Below are positions 1-9,100 of a stretch of DNA of 64,000 nt, piece after piece. The notes under the pieces were generated by a model. It had not been told where the DNA came from and made no database searches. It saw only the letters and a list, made by a program, of their open reading frames with translations. The stretch is taken from NCBI GenBank assembly GCA_036262035.1, contig DATAJS010000010.1, positions 558,001-622,000 of the forward strand. The letters run 5' to 3'. Positions within the stretch are counted from its first letter, which is position 1; the number at the start of each line of letters is the position of its first letter. Both the position numbers and the translations under genes were made by a program. The stretch is from Burkholderiales bacterium. Lineage in GTDB: Bacteria; Pseudomonadota; Gammaproteobacteria; Burkholderiales; SG8-41.

Positions 1-1058
1 ACGCGACGCTTTCCCGGCGTTACGGCGGCGCGGTGCTCACGGTGCCGCTGGTGCGGCGGGGTGTAGCGTTCGGCGCGATGACGCTGGCGCGCGCGGACGG
101 CGAGCGCCCGTCGCGCGAAGACATCGCGCTGGCCGAGCACATCGCCGCGATGACCGGCCCGCTGCTGGAATTGAAGCGCGACGGCGAGAAGTCGTGGCAC
201 TCGCGCCTCGGCGACGTGCTCAAGCGCTGCGGCCGCGCGCTGGTCTCGCCCGGCCACACCGCGGGCAAGGCCGCCGCGGTCGGGCTCGGATTGCTCATCG
301 CGTTGCTCTGCTTCGTTCCGGTCTCGTATCGCGTCGGCGCGCAGGCGCGCGTCGAAGGCTCGGTGCAGCGCGCGCTGGTCGCGCCGTCCGACGGCTTCCT
401 GCGCACCGTGAACGTGCGGCCCGGCGACCGCGTGAAAGCCGACCAGGTGCTGGTCGAGATGGCCGGGGAAGACCTCGACGCCGAGCGCCGCAAGTGGCAG
501 AGCGAGCTCACCCAGCACGAGAACGCCGCCTCCGCCGCGCTCGCCCGCAGCGACCGCGCGCAGTACGTGATCAACCAGTCCAAAGCCGACGAAGCGCGCG
601 CCCAGCTCGACCTCGTCGAGCGCCAGCTCGGCCGCGCGCGCGTGGTCGCGCCGTTCGACGGCATCGTCATCAAGGGCGATCTCACCCAATCGCTCGGCGC
701 GCCGCTGCGGCGGGGCGACGTGCTCGTCACCGTCGCGCCCGCGGACCAGTTCCGCCTGCTGATCGAAGTCGACGAGCGCGACATCGGCGACGTGCGCGCC
801 GGCCAGACCGGCAGCGTCGCGCTGGGCGCGATCGACCGCGCCCTGTCGTTCAAGGTCGCGCGCGTGACGCCGGTCGCCACGACCCGGGAAGGCCGCAACT
901 TCTTCGAGGTCGAAGCCGAGCTGGCCGAAGCCGCGCCGCTGCGGCCGGGCCTGCGCGGCGTCGCCAAGATCGATGCGGGCACGAGCTCGATCGCGTGGGC
1001 GTGGACCCACCGCCTCGTTCAGTGGGCGCGTCTCACGCTGTTCCAGTGGGGCTTGTAA
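1..1058 (+). CDS. GAF-HlyD family membrane fusion protein (5' end outside window)
   Basis: The reading frame is open from the window edge (first full codon at base 3) to TAA at 1056-1058, so the N-terminus is missing. The visible start looks like the end of a GAF domain (GGAVLTVPLVRRGVAFGAM, then a helix). A single membrane segment follows (nt about 270-330, VGLGLLIALLCFVPVSY). Next comes a periplasmic HlyD-type part: a biotinyl-lipoyl half (VAPSDGFLRTVNVRPGDRV), a short coiled-coil hairpin, the second half (VVAPFDGIVIKGDL) and a beta-barrel. The family bridges inner-membrane transporters to the outer membrane. A cytoplasmic GAF sensor fused to HlyD is unusual. The next gene starts 3 bases downstream, so they are co-transcribed. 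Family call is secure; the substrate is inferred to be the giant protein encoded at 6120. Confidence 0.85.
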   Translation, partial: ATLSRRYGGAVLTVPLVRRGVAFGAMTLARADGERPSREDIALAEHIAAMTGPLLELKRDGEKSWHSRLGDVLKRCGRALVSPGHTAGKAAAVGLGLLIALLCFVPVSYRVGAQARVEGSVQRALVAPSDGFLRTVNVRPGDRVKADQVLVEMAGEDLDAERRKWQSELTQHENAASAALARSDRAQYVINQSKADEARAQLDLVERQLGRARVVAPFDGIVIKGDLTQSLGAPLRRGDVLVTVAPADQFRLLIEVDERDIGDVRAGQTGSVALGAIDRALSFKVARVTPVATTREGRNFFEVEAELAEAAPLRPGLRGVAKIDAGTSSIAWAWTHRLVQWARLTLFQWGL

Positions 1059-1061
1059 GCC

Positions 1062-3206
1062 GTGCGCGAATCGCTCTTCAGCCCGCTGTGGTACAGGGTC
1101 GCTGAAAAGCATCCGCACCTCTCGCCCGAGGTGCGCGTGCTGCGCCAGCAGGTGCGCGACGAGCGCTGGTACCTGCTCGTCAATCCCGCCAACGGCCGGC
1201 AGTTCCGCGTCAACGCCGAAGCTTGGGCGTTCATCGGGCGCTGCGACGGCAACCTCTCGGTCGAGCAGGTGTGGAACACGCTGCTCGAGCAGTATCGCGA
1301 CGACGCGCCGACCCAGAACGACGTCATCCAGCTCCTCGCCCAGCTCGACGAGCACGAGCTCCTCGCCTACGAGCACGCGGCCGATCCCGCCGCGCTGGAG
1401 CGCCGCCGCAGCGAGCGCGCCAAAGCCAAGGCGCAGGGCTTCGTCAATCCGTTCGCGATGCGCGTGCCGCTCGGCGATCCGTCGAAGTTCCTCCAAAAGT
1501 TCGGAGCGCTGCCGCGCTTCCTCTTCAACCGCTACACGTTCGCGCTGTGGACGCTCGTCGTCGTCGCGGCGTTTTTCGCCGCGGCCTCGCACTGGGACGG
1601 TCTGTCGAAGCATGCCGGCAGCTACATGGGCACGCCGCGCTACCTGCTGCTGGCGTGGATCGTCTTTCCGATATTGAAAGCGCTGCACGAGCTCGCGCAC
1701 GCGCTGACGGTGCGCCGCTGGGGCGGCACGGTGCAGGGGATGGGGTTCAGCCTGTTCGTGCTCGTGCCCGCGCCGTACGTCGACGCGTCGGCCGCCGCCG
1801 GTTTCCGCTCGCGCTACCAGCGCGTGATCGTCGGCGCCGCGGGCATGATGGCCGAGCTCGTCGTCGCGTCGCTCGCGCTGCTCGTCTGGCTCAACGTCCA
1901 GCCCGGCCTCGTCGCCGATCTCGCGTTCGTCACGATGTTCATCGCGAGCGTGACGACGGTGATCTTCAACGCCAACCCGCTGCTGCCGTTCGACGCGTAC
2001 TTCATCGCGTGCGACGTGCTCGACCTGCCGAACCTCGGACCGCGCAGCCGCACGTGGTGGTCGCGCGCCCTCCTGCGCGGCATCGGCGGCGAGCGCGCGC
2101 CCGAGCTGATGGCGTCATCCAGGGGCGAAGCGAAATGGCTCATCGCCTACGCGCCGCTCGCGCTCGTCTATCGCATCGCCCTGTCGATCGGCATCGTGGT
2201 GTGGCTCGGCGGGCACTCGACGCTGCTCGCCGCGGCGGGGGCGGTCGCGCTCGTCTTCAGCGTCATCGCCAAACCGCTCTATGCGATGGTCGCGCGCATG
2301 CGCGACATGCTGCCGCCGGGCAGCGCGCGCCGCCGCGCGGGCTTCTTCGGCATGGGCGCGGCGGGCGCGCTGCTGGTCGTGATCTGCGCCGTGCCGCTGC
2401 CTTTCCACACCATCGCCAGCGGCGTGGTGTGGCCGCCGGAGCACGCGCGGCTGCGTCCCGGCACCGACGGCTTCATCGCCGAGATGCTGGCGCGCGACGG
2501 CGACCGTGTGGCCGCCGGCGACGTGCTGGTGGTGCTGGAAGACCCGGCGCTGATCGTCGAGCGCGAGCGCCTCACCAACCGCGTCGAGCAGCTCGAGGCC
2601 GGCCGCTACAGCGCGCTCACCGCCAGTCCCGAGCAGGCGAAGAACGCCGAGGAAGAGCTCGTGCGCGTCCAGGAAGACCTGAAGCGCGTGAACGACAAGA
2701 TCGCCGAGCTCGAAGTGCGCGCGCAGGCGGACGGCGTGCTCGTCATGCCGCAGCAGCAGGACCTGCCCGGCACGTTCGTGCGCAAAGGCGCCACGATCGG
2801 CTATGTGCTCGAGCGCCGCGAGATCGGCGTGCGCGCGGCGCTGCCCGAATACGATGCGGCGTTCCTGCGAGGCGGCGCGCGCGGCGTCGAAGTGCGCCTC
2901 GCCGGCGACACCGTGACGATACCCGCGAAGATGGTGCGCGATATCCCCGCCGCGACGCACGAGCTGCCGAGCCCCGCGCTCGGCGACAAGAACGGCGGTT
3001 CGCTCGCCACCGACCCCGCCGACACCGACGGCGTGAAGACGCAGGAGCCGGTCGTGCTCGTCGACGTGGCGCTGCCCGAGACCGCGCTGGAGCGCGTCGG
3101 CAGCCGCGCGTGGGTGCGCTTCGACCACGGCGCGACGCCGCTCGCGGCGCGCTGGTATCGCCAGGCGCGCCAGGTCCTGCTCCAGCACTTCAATCCCGCG
3201 GGTTAA
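1062..3206 (+). CDS. PqqD-like / M50 zinc metalloprotease / HlyD fusion protein
   Basis: A 714-residue protein with a GTG start. Residues about 1-110 resemble PqqD, a peptide-binding domain (NPANGRQFRVNAEAWAFI, then CDGNLSVEQVW). A multi-pass membrane M50 (site-2-protease type) domain follows, with the zinc motif HELAH at H209-E210-H213 and a second metal-ligand motif NPLLPFDAY around D311. More membrane helices run to about residue 460. The C-terminal third is a lipoyl/HlyD adaptor with a coiled coil (VAAGDVLVVLEDP; ADGVLVMPQQQDLPG). Family knowledge: M50-HlyD proteins accompany peptide or protein exporters. I infer that the PqqD part may recognise a leader and the protease or adaptor parts process or pass on the exported protein. 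It lies 3 bases from both neighbours. Confidence 0.88.
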   Translation: MRESLFSPLWYRVAEKHPHLSPEVRVLRQQVRDERWYLLVNPANGRQFRVNAEAWAFIGRCDGNLSVEQVWNTLLEQYRDDAPTQNDVIQLLAQLDEHELLAYEHAADPAALERRRSERAKAKAQGFVNPFAMRVPLGDPSKFLQKFGALPRFLFNRYTFALWTLVVVAAFFAAASHWDGLSKHAGSYMGTPRYLLLAWIVFPILKALHELAHALTVRRWGGTVQGMGFSLFVLVPAPYVDASAAAGFRSRYQRVIVGAAGMMAELVVASLALLVWLNVQPGLVADLAFVTMFIASVTTVIFNANPLLPFDAYFIACDVLDLPNLGPRSRTWWSRALLRGIGGERAPELMASSRGEAKWLIAYAPLALVYRIALSIGIVVWLGGHSTLLAAAGAVALVFSVIAKPLYAMVARMRDMLPPGSARRRAGFFGMGAAGALLVVICAVPLPFHTIASGVVWPPEHARLRPGTDGFIAEMLARDGDRVAAGDVLVVLEDPALIVERERLTNRVEQLEAGRYSALTASPEQAKNAEEELVRVQEDLKRVNDKIAELEVRAQADGVLVMPQQQDLPGTFVRKGATIGYVLERREIGVRAALPEYDAAFLRGGARGVEVRLAGDTVTIPAKMVRDIPAATHELPSPALGDKNGGSLATDPADTDGVKTQEPVVLVDVALPETALERVGSRAWVRFDHGATPLAARWYRQARQVLLQHFNPAG

Positions 3207-3209
3207 AAA

Positions 3210-5180
3210 ATGAGAGCCGACGTGCTGCCGGTGCCAGGCATCGTGCTCGGCGTCTATCCCGAGCGGCGCACCGGCGCACGCGATCCGGTGGAAGCGCTGC
3301 TCGCCAAGGCGAAGACGTTCTTGCCGGTGCGCGCGGCTTCCACCAACGACCGCTTCATCGCGGCGGTGAACGCGCACTCGGCGGCGCTCGAGGGCGCCGA
3401 CGAGGCGTGCATCGCCGAGCGCGTGGTGCAGATCCGCGCGCGCCTCGCGCGCCACGGGCTGGCGGACGACCTCGTCGCCGAAGCCTTTGCGCTGGTGTCG
3501 CGCACCTGCGCGCGCACGCTCTCGATGCAGCCTTTCGCGACCCAGCTCATCGCCGCCCGCGTCATGCTGCGCGGCGCGCTCGCCGAAATGGCCACCGGCG
3601 AGGGCAAGACGCTGGCCGCGGGCCTCTGCGCCGCGACCGCGGCGCTCGCCGGCATCCCGATCCACGTCATCACCGCCAACGACTACCTCGTCGCCCGCGA
3701 CGCGAAGATCCTCGAGCCGTTGTATTCGGCGCTGGGGCTCACCGTCGCCGCCGTGACCGGCGCGGTGCCGCCGCACGAGCGCCGCCCGAAGTACGACTGC
3801 GACATCGTCTACTGCACGGCCAGCGAGCTCGTCTTCGATTACCTGCGCGACGGCTTGACCCGCAAGGCATCGCGCGGCGACCTCTTCGAGCGCGCCGCCG
3901 CGATGGCGAGCGGCAAGGCCGCCGCGCGCAAGACGGTGCTGCGCGGATTGTGCATGGCGCTCGTCGACGAAGCCGACTCGGTGCTGATCGACGATGCGCG
4001 GGTGCCGCTCATCCTGTCCGAGCGCGTCGAGAACGCAGGCGAGCAGCGCTACCTCAAAGCGGCGCTGGACGCGGCGCGGCGACTCGTTTCCGAGAAGGAT
4101 TTCACACTTCATCGCGGCCGCATGGCCGCCGAGCTCACGCCGGCGGGCGCCGACGCCCTCGACGCGATGGGCGGCGACGGCGCCTGGAAGAACCGCCTGC
4201 ACCGCGACGAGACGGTGTGCACCGCGCTCGCCGCGCTGCACCTCTACGAGCAGGACCGGCATTACCTCGTCCGCCGCGGCGAGGTGACGATCATCGACGA
4301 ATCGACCGGCCGTCTCGCCGTCGGTCGCGTGTGGTCGCGCGGCCTGCATCGACTGATCGAGCTGAAAGAAGGCCTGGAAGCCGGGATTGAGACGGCGACT
4401 GTGGCGCAGATCACTTACCAGAGATTTTTTAAGAGGTATCTTCGCTTAGGTGGGATGAGTGGGACTTTGGCCGAAGCGCGCGCGGAGCTCGCCTCGGTGT
4501 ACGGCCTCGAAGTGACTCGCATTCCCCTCGGCCGGCCCGCCCTCAGGGTCGTGCTGCCCACCCGGCTCTACCCGGATCGCGAAACGCAGTGGCAGGCGGT
4601 AGTGCAGGAAGCGATCGAGACTGCCCGGACCGGGCGTCCGGTGCTGATCGGAACCGATTCGGTCGCGGAATCTGAAGCTTTGTCGCGGCGGTTGGCTCAA
4701 GTCGGGCAGCCGCATGCCGTTCTAAACGCACGCCAGGATAGCTCGGAGGCCGAAATCATCGCAGCGGCGGGCCAGCCCGGTCGCATCACGGTCGCCACCA
4801 ACATGGCCGGCCGCGGCACCGACATCGAGCTCGGGCCCGAAGTCGCCGCGCGCGGGGGTCTGCACGTCATCTGCTGCCAGCACAACGTATCCCGGCGCAT
4901 CGACCGGCAGCTCGTCGGCCGCTGCGCGCGCCGCGGCGACCCGGGCAGCGTGCGCACGCTGCTCAGCGTCGACAAGCCGCTGATCGCCAAAAGCGCGCCG
5001 CGGTTCGTCGCGCGGCGGGTGACGGCGCCGGGGCTGGAAAGGCCGCAACGGCTGGTGCGCTTCCTGGTGACGTGGCCGCAGCGTATCGAGGAGCGGCGGC
5101 AGCGTAACGAGCGGCGCGAGCTTTTGAAGCGCGACACGCACGCGGAGCGTGCACTGAGTTTTGGAGCGGCGAAAGAATGA
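3210..5180 (+). CDS. SecA-like translocase ATPase, shortened paralogue
   Basis: A 656-residue DEAD motor clearly related to SecA but far shorter than the roughly 900 residues of housekeeping SecA. Visible are Walker A GEGKT (K133), the DEAD-box equivalent VDEAD (252-256), the preprotein cross-linking region (LYEQDRHYLVRRGEVTIIDE), the GMSGTLAE motif, and NBD2 motifs VATNMAGRGTDIELG and RRIDRQLVGRCARRGDPGS. The helical scaffold/wing and the zinc-binding C-tail are absent; the chain ends in a basic helix. It sits between the M50-HlyD gene (3-base gap) and an HlyD adaptor (4-base ATGA overlap), so it probably powers export of a dedicated substrate rather than general secretion. nt 4385-4460 are locally AT-richer with rare codons. 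Confidence 0.88.
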   Translation: MRADVLPVPGIVLGVYPERRTGARDPVEALLAKAKTFLPVRAASTNDRFIAAVNAHSAALEGADEACIAERVVQIRARLARHGLADDLVAEAFALVSRTCARTLSMQPFATQLIAARVMLRGALAEMATGEGKTLAAGLCAATAALAGIPIHVITANDYLVARDAKILEPLYSALGLTVAAVTGAVPPHERRPKYDCDIVYCTASELVFDYLRDGLTRKASRGDLFERAAAMASGKAAARKTVLRGLCMALVDEADSVLIDDARVPLILSERVENAGEQRYLKAALDAARRLVSEKDFTLHRGRMAAELTPAGADALDAMGGDGAWKNRLHRDETVCTALAALHLYEQDRHYLVRRGEVTIIDESTGRLAVGRVWSRGLHRLIELKEGLEAGIETATVAQITYQRFFKRYLRLGGMSGTLAEARAELASVYGLEVTRIPLGRPALRVVLPTRLYPDRETQWQAVVQEAIETARTGRPVLIGTDSVAESEALSRRLAQVGQPHAVLNARQDSSEAEIIAAAGQPGRITVATNMAGRGTDIELGPEVAARGGLHVICCQHNVSRRIDRQLVGRCARRGDPGSVRTLLSVDKPLIAKSAPRFVARRVTAPGLERPQRLVRFLVTWPQRIEERRQRNERRELLKRDTHAERALSFGAAKE

Positions 5181-6106
5181 GGACTGCCACCATGAAGAAC
5201 ATCGTAGCGATGCTGACGCTCGCTTTCGCGGCTGTAGCGGCGCCGGCCCACGCGGCCCAGCCCGCGCCGCTGCGCTGCGTGATCGAGCCCGACAGGGTCG
5301 CCGAAGTCGGCACGCCGGTGATCGGCGTCGTCGAGCAGGTGCTCGTCGACCGCGGCGACGTGGTGCGCCAGGGCCAGCTCCTCGCGCAGCTGCGCGCCAA
5401 CGTCGAGCGTGCGAGCGTGGGCGCGGCGGAAGTGCGCGCCCAGGCCGACGCCGACGTCCAGGCCGCCGCCGCCAACTACGACTTCCAGAAGCAGAAGCTC
5501 GCGCGCACCGAAGAGCTGATGCTGAAGAAGTTCGTGTCGGCGCAGGCGCTCGACCAGGTCCGCGCCGAAGCGAGCGTCGCCGAGCAGCGCCTCGCCCAGG
5601 CCCGCGAGCAGAAGCGCGTCGCGCAGCAGGAGCTGCAGACCGCCCACGCCCAACTCAGCCTGCGCCAGATCCGCGCGCCGTTCTCCGGCATCGTCGCCGA
5701 CCGCTTCGTCAACGCCGGCGAGCGCGTGGAAGTCAAGCCGCTGTTCCGTATCGCGCGCGTCGATCCGCTGCGCGTCGAGATCGTCGCGCCGGCGGCGCTC
5801 TACGGCTCGGTCAAGAAAGGCATGCCCGCGCAGATCCTGCCCGAGCTGCCGAACGCGACCAAGCTCGACACCAAGGTCGTCCTCGTCGACAAGATCATCG
5901 ACGCGGCGAGCAACACTTTCCGCGTTCGCGCGGAGCTGCCGAACGCCAACGGCGCGGTGCCTTCGGGCCTGCGCTGCCGCGCCGAGCTGCCGGGCGTCGA
6001 AGCCGCGGCCCCGGCGCCGGCGTCCGAGAAGCGCGCCGCCGCGAGCGTGCGCCCGCAGCAGGCGTCGCTGCGGGTCGATTCGCGCATGGCCGACGCCAAG
6101 AACTAA
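5177..6106 (+). CDS. Periplasmic HlyD/RND-type adaptor protein
   Basis: About 309 residues with a Sec signal peptide (MLTLAFAAVAAPAHA) and then a typical adaptor fold: lipoyl half (VIGVVEQVLVDRGDVVRQGQ), a long alpha-hairpin (residues about 85-170), second lipoyl half (IRAPFSGIVADRFVNAGERV) and a beta-barrel. The ATG at 5177 overlaps the upstream stop (ATGA). An alternative ATG at 5192 has AGGA at a good distance and keeps the same signal peptide. It is the third HlyD-like module in this operon. With no RND pump or ABC transporter visible between it and its neighbours, it probably works with the M50-HlyD and SecA-like proteins. Family call is secure; partnership is inferred. Confidence 0.87.
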   Translation: MRTATMKNIVAMLTLAFAAVAAPAHAAQPAPLRCVIEPDRVAEVGTPVIGVVEQVLVDRGDVVRQGQLLAQLRANVERASVGAAEVRAQADADVQAAAANYDFQKQKLARTEELMLKKFVSAQALDQVRAEASVAEQRLAQAREQKRVAQQELQTAHAQLSLRQIRAPFSGIVADRFVNAGERVEVKPLFRIARVDPLRVEIVAPAALYGSVKKGMPAQILPELPNATKLDTKVVLVDKIIDAASNTFRVRAELPNANGAVPSGLRCRAELPGVEAAAPAPASEKRAAASVRPQQASLRVDSRMADAKN

Positions 6107-6119
6107 GGCTCGCGAGACC

Positions 6120-9100
6120 GTGCCCCCCGCGGGTGTGTTCATGCGCCTCCTGCAGCGTGCGGTGACCCCGCGCGCTGTCGGCGCTTCTGCACCCCGCCGC
6201 ATGAACGTCGAGGAGGTCGAGCCGCGCATCCTGCACTCGGCGGACCTCGCGCCTTTCGTCACCGCCGACGTCGGTGCCTCGCAGATCGAGATGCGCGTCG
6301 TCGAGAGCCCGCCCGTCGCGCAGATGCCGGCGACCCAGCAGCACGACGAGCGCCGCCACGAGCTCGTCGTGGTCGACAGCGCGATTCCGGATTACCAGAA
6401 GCTCGTCGACGACATCCTCGCGTCCGGCGACGACACGCGCGACATCGACGTGCTCGTGCTGCGTCCCGGCGACGGCGCGAGGCGCGTCACCGACGCGCTC
6501 GCCGGCCGCAGCGACATCGACGCGCTGCACATCGTGTCCCACGGCAAGGACGGCGTGGTCTACCTCGGCCGCGACACGCTCGACCTCGCCGGCATCGCCG
6601 CGCGCCGCGACGAGATCGCGCGCTGGGGTGCGGCGCTCGCGGACGATGCAGACATCCTGATCTACGGCTGCGACGTCGCGCAGACGCAGGACGGGCGCGC
6701 GATGCTGCAGGAGCTTGCGAAGCTCACCGGCGCGGACGTCGCGGCGAGCACCGACACCACCGGCGCCGCGCAGCTCGGCGGCGACTGGGACCTCGAATAC
6801 CATGCGGGCGCCATCGAGACCGCGGGTGCGCTGAGCGCGAGCGCGCAATGGCAGGGTGTGCTCGGCTCGGCGCCGGTACTCAACGGCGCGAACCCCTTCA
6901 CGTCGATAGCCGAGGACGCCGCGACCAACGACGGCACGACTGTCGCGGACCTCATCCTCGGACAGGTGACCGACGGCGATCCGGGCGCCCTGCAAGGCAT
7001 CGCGATCACCGCGGTCGACAACACCCACGGCACGTGGCAGTACTCGCTCGACAACGGCGGCTCGTGGAATGCGATCTCGGGCGTTACTCCGCACGCCGCG
7101 CTTCTGCTCGACGCATCGAACAAGGTGCGCTTCGTGCCGACCGCGAACTGGAACGGCACCGTCGCGAACGGCATCACCTACCGCGCGTGGGACCAGACGA
7201 GCGGCACGGTCGGCGGCACCGCTCCGACCGATTTCGTCAGCAATACGGTGAAAGACGCCTTCGACGTCGCGTCGTACGACCAGAACAACGGGACGATGAA
7301 CTGGAGCGCCGACTGGATCGACAGCGACGGCAGCGCGGCGGGCGGCCAGATCAGCATCAACGGCGGCGCGCTCAGGTTCGACGGCTCGCTCCTTGCCACG
7401 AGCAGCATCGCGCGCGAAGTCGACTTGTCCGGCACGAGCGGCGCGACGCTGACGTTCAGGGCCACCAACGCGCTCGTGCTCGCGTCGGTCGCGCTCGACG
7501 TCTCCAGCGACGGCGGCGCGAACTACACTTCGCTCACGGGCTCGGTGGCGGCCGGCAATGCGAGCTTCGACCTCTCGGGATTCGCCGCGGTCAACACGCG
7601 CATCAAGTTCACGATCAGCGGCGTGCTGGGCGGTGGCGGCAACCTGACCGTGGACGACCTGCAGATCGCCTTCGACCGCCCGGCGAACGGGGGCGATACC
7701 GCGTTCAGCAGCGCCACCGCGTCGAGCGCGATCACGGTGCTGCCGGTCGACGATGCGCCGGCGGGCGCCGACAAGACGATCACGATGCTCGAGGACGGCG
7801 TGCGCACGCTGACCGCCGCCGATTTCGGCTTCAGCGACGCCGTCGAAAGCGACGCCCTGAAAGCGGTGAAGATCGCAACGCTGCCCGCTGCGGGCTCGTT
7901 CACGCGCGACGGCATCGCGGTCACTCTGGGCGAGAGCGTCGACGTCGCCGATATCAACGCGGGCAAGCTCGTATACACGCCGGCCGCCGATGCGAGCGGC
8001 GCGGCGTACGCGAGCTTCACCTTCCAGGTGCAGGACACCGGCGGAAACGCCAACGGCGGCGTGGACCTCGACCCCACGCCGAACACGATCGCCTTCGACG
8101 TCACCTCGGTGAACGACGCGCCGGGCAGCGCCGATCACACCGTCTCCGCCGTCGAAGACACGCCGTATGTCTTCCTCGCGTCCGATTTCCCGTTCAGCGA
8201 CGGCGACGGCCATACGCTCGACGCGGTGAAGATCGGCACCGTCTCGGGTGCGGGCGCGCTGCGCTTGAACGGCGCGGCGGTGACCGCGGGCCAGGTCGTG
8301 CTCGCGACCGACATCGCCGCCGGCAAGCTCGTGTTTACGCCGGTGGCGAACGCGAACGGCGTGGCATACGCGAGCTTCACCTTCCAGGTGCGCGACAGCG
8401 GCGGCACCGCGAACGGCGGCGTCGACCTCGATCCGACGACGCGCACCATGACCATCGACGTCGCGGCGGTGAACGATGCGCCGTCGGGCGCGGCCAAGAC
8501 GGTCACGGCGATCGAAGACACGCCGTTCGTGTTCTCGGCCGCCGATTTCGGTTTCACCGACGCGATCGATTCGAATGTCCTGCTCGGCGTGAAGATCGGC
8601 ACGCCGCCGCTCTCCGGAACCCTCGCGCTCAACGGCGTTGCGGTCATCGCGGGGCAGACGATCGACGCGGCCGACATCACGGCCGGCAAACTCGCGTATC
8701 AGGCGCCGCTCAACGCGTGGGGCGCGGGCTACGCCAATTTCACGTTCCAGGTACGGGACAACGGCGGCACGAGCAACGGCGGCGTCGACCTCGATCCGAC
8801 CCCGCGCCTGATGACGATCAACGTGACCGACGTGCAGGACGCGCCGGTGCTCAACGGCGCCAACGATCTCGCTGCGATCAACGAAGACGTGACCAATCCC
8901 GCGGGCACGCTCGTGTCGGCGCTCATCTCGGGCAAGGTCGCCGACAACGACGGCGGCGCCGTCGGCGGCATCGCGGTGAGCGCGTGGGACAACACCAACG
9001 GCACGTGGCAATACTCGACCAACGGCGGCGGCGCGTGGAACGCGTTCACGACCCTGCCGGCGAACTCGGTGCGCCTGCTCGCGGCGGACGCGAGCACTCT

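Noticed and set aside
2115-4349. Minus-strand frame of about 744 codons opposite the M50 and SecA-like genes
   Set aside because: His/Arg/Gly-rich shadow translation without motifs; the plus strand encodes clear catalytic motifs.
4426-4436. Programmed frameshift at the T-run in the SecA-like gene
   Set aside because: The T_TTT_TTA heptamer is not in the needed phase relative to the codons, and the frame continues through all SecA motifs.
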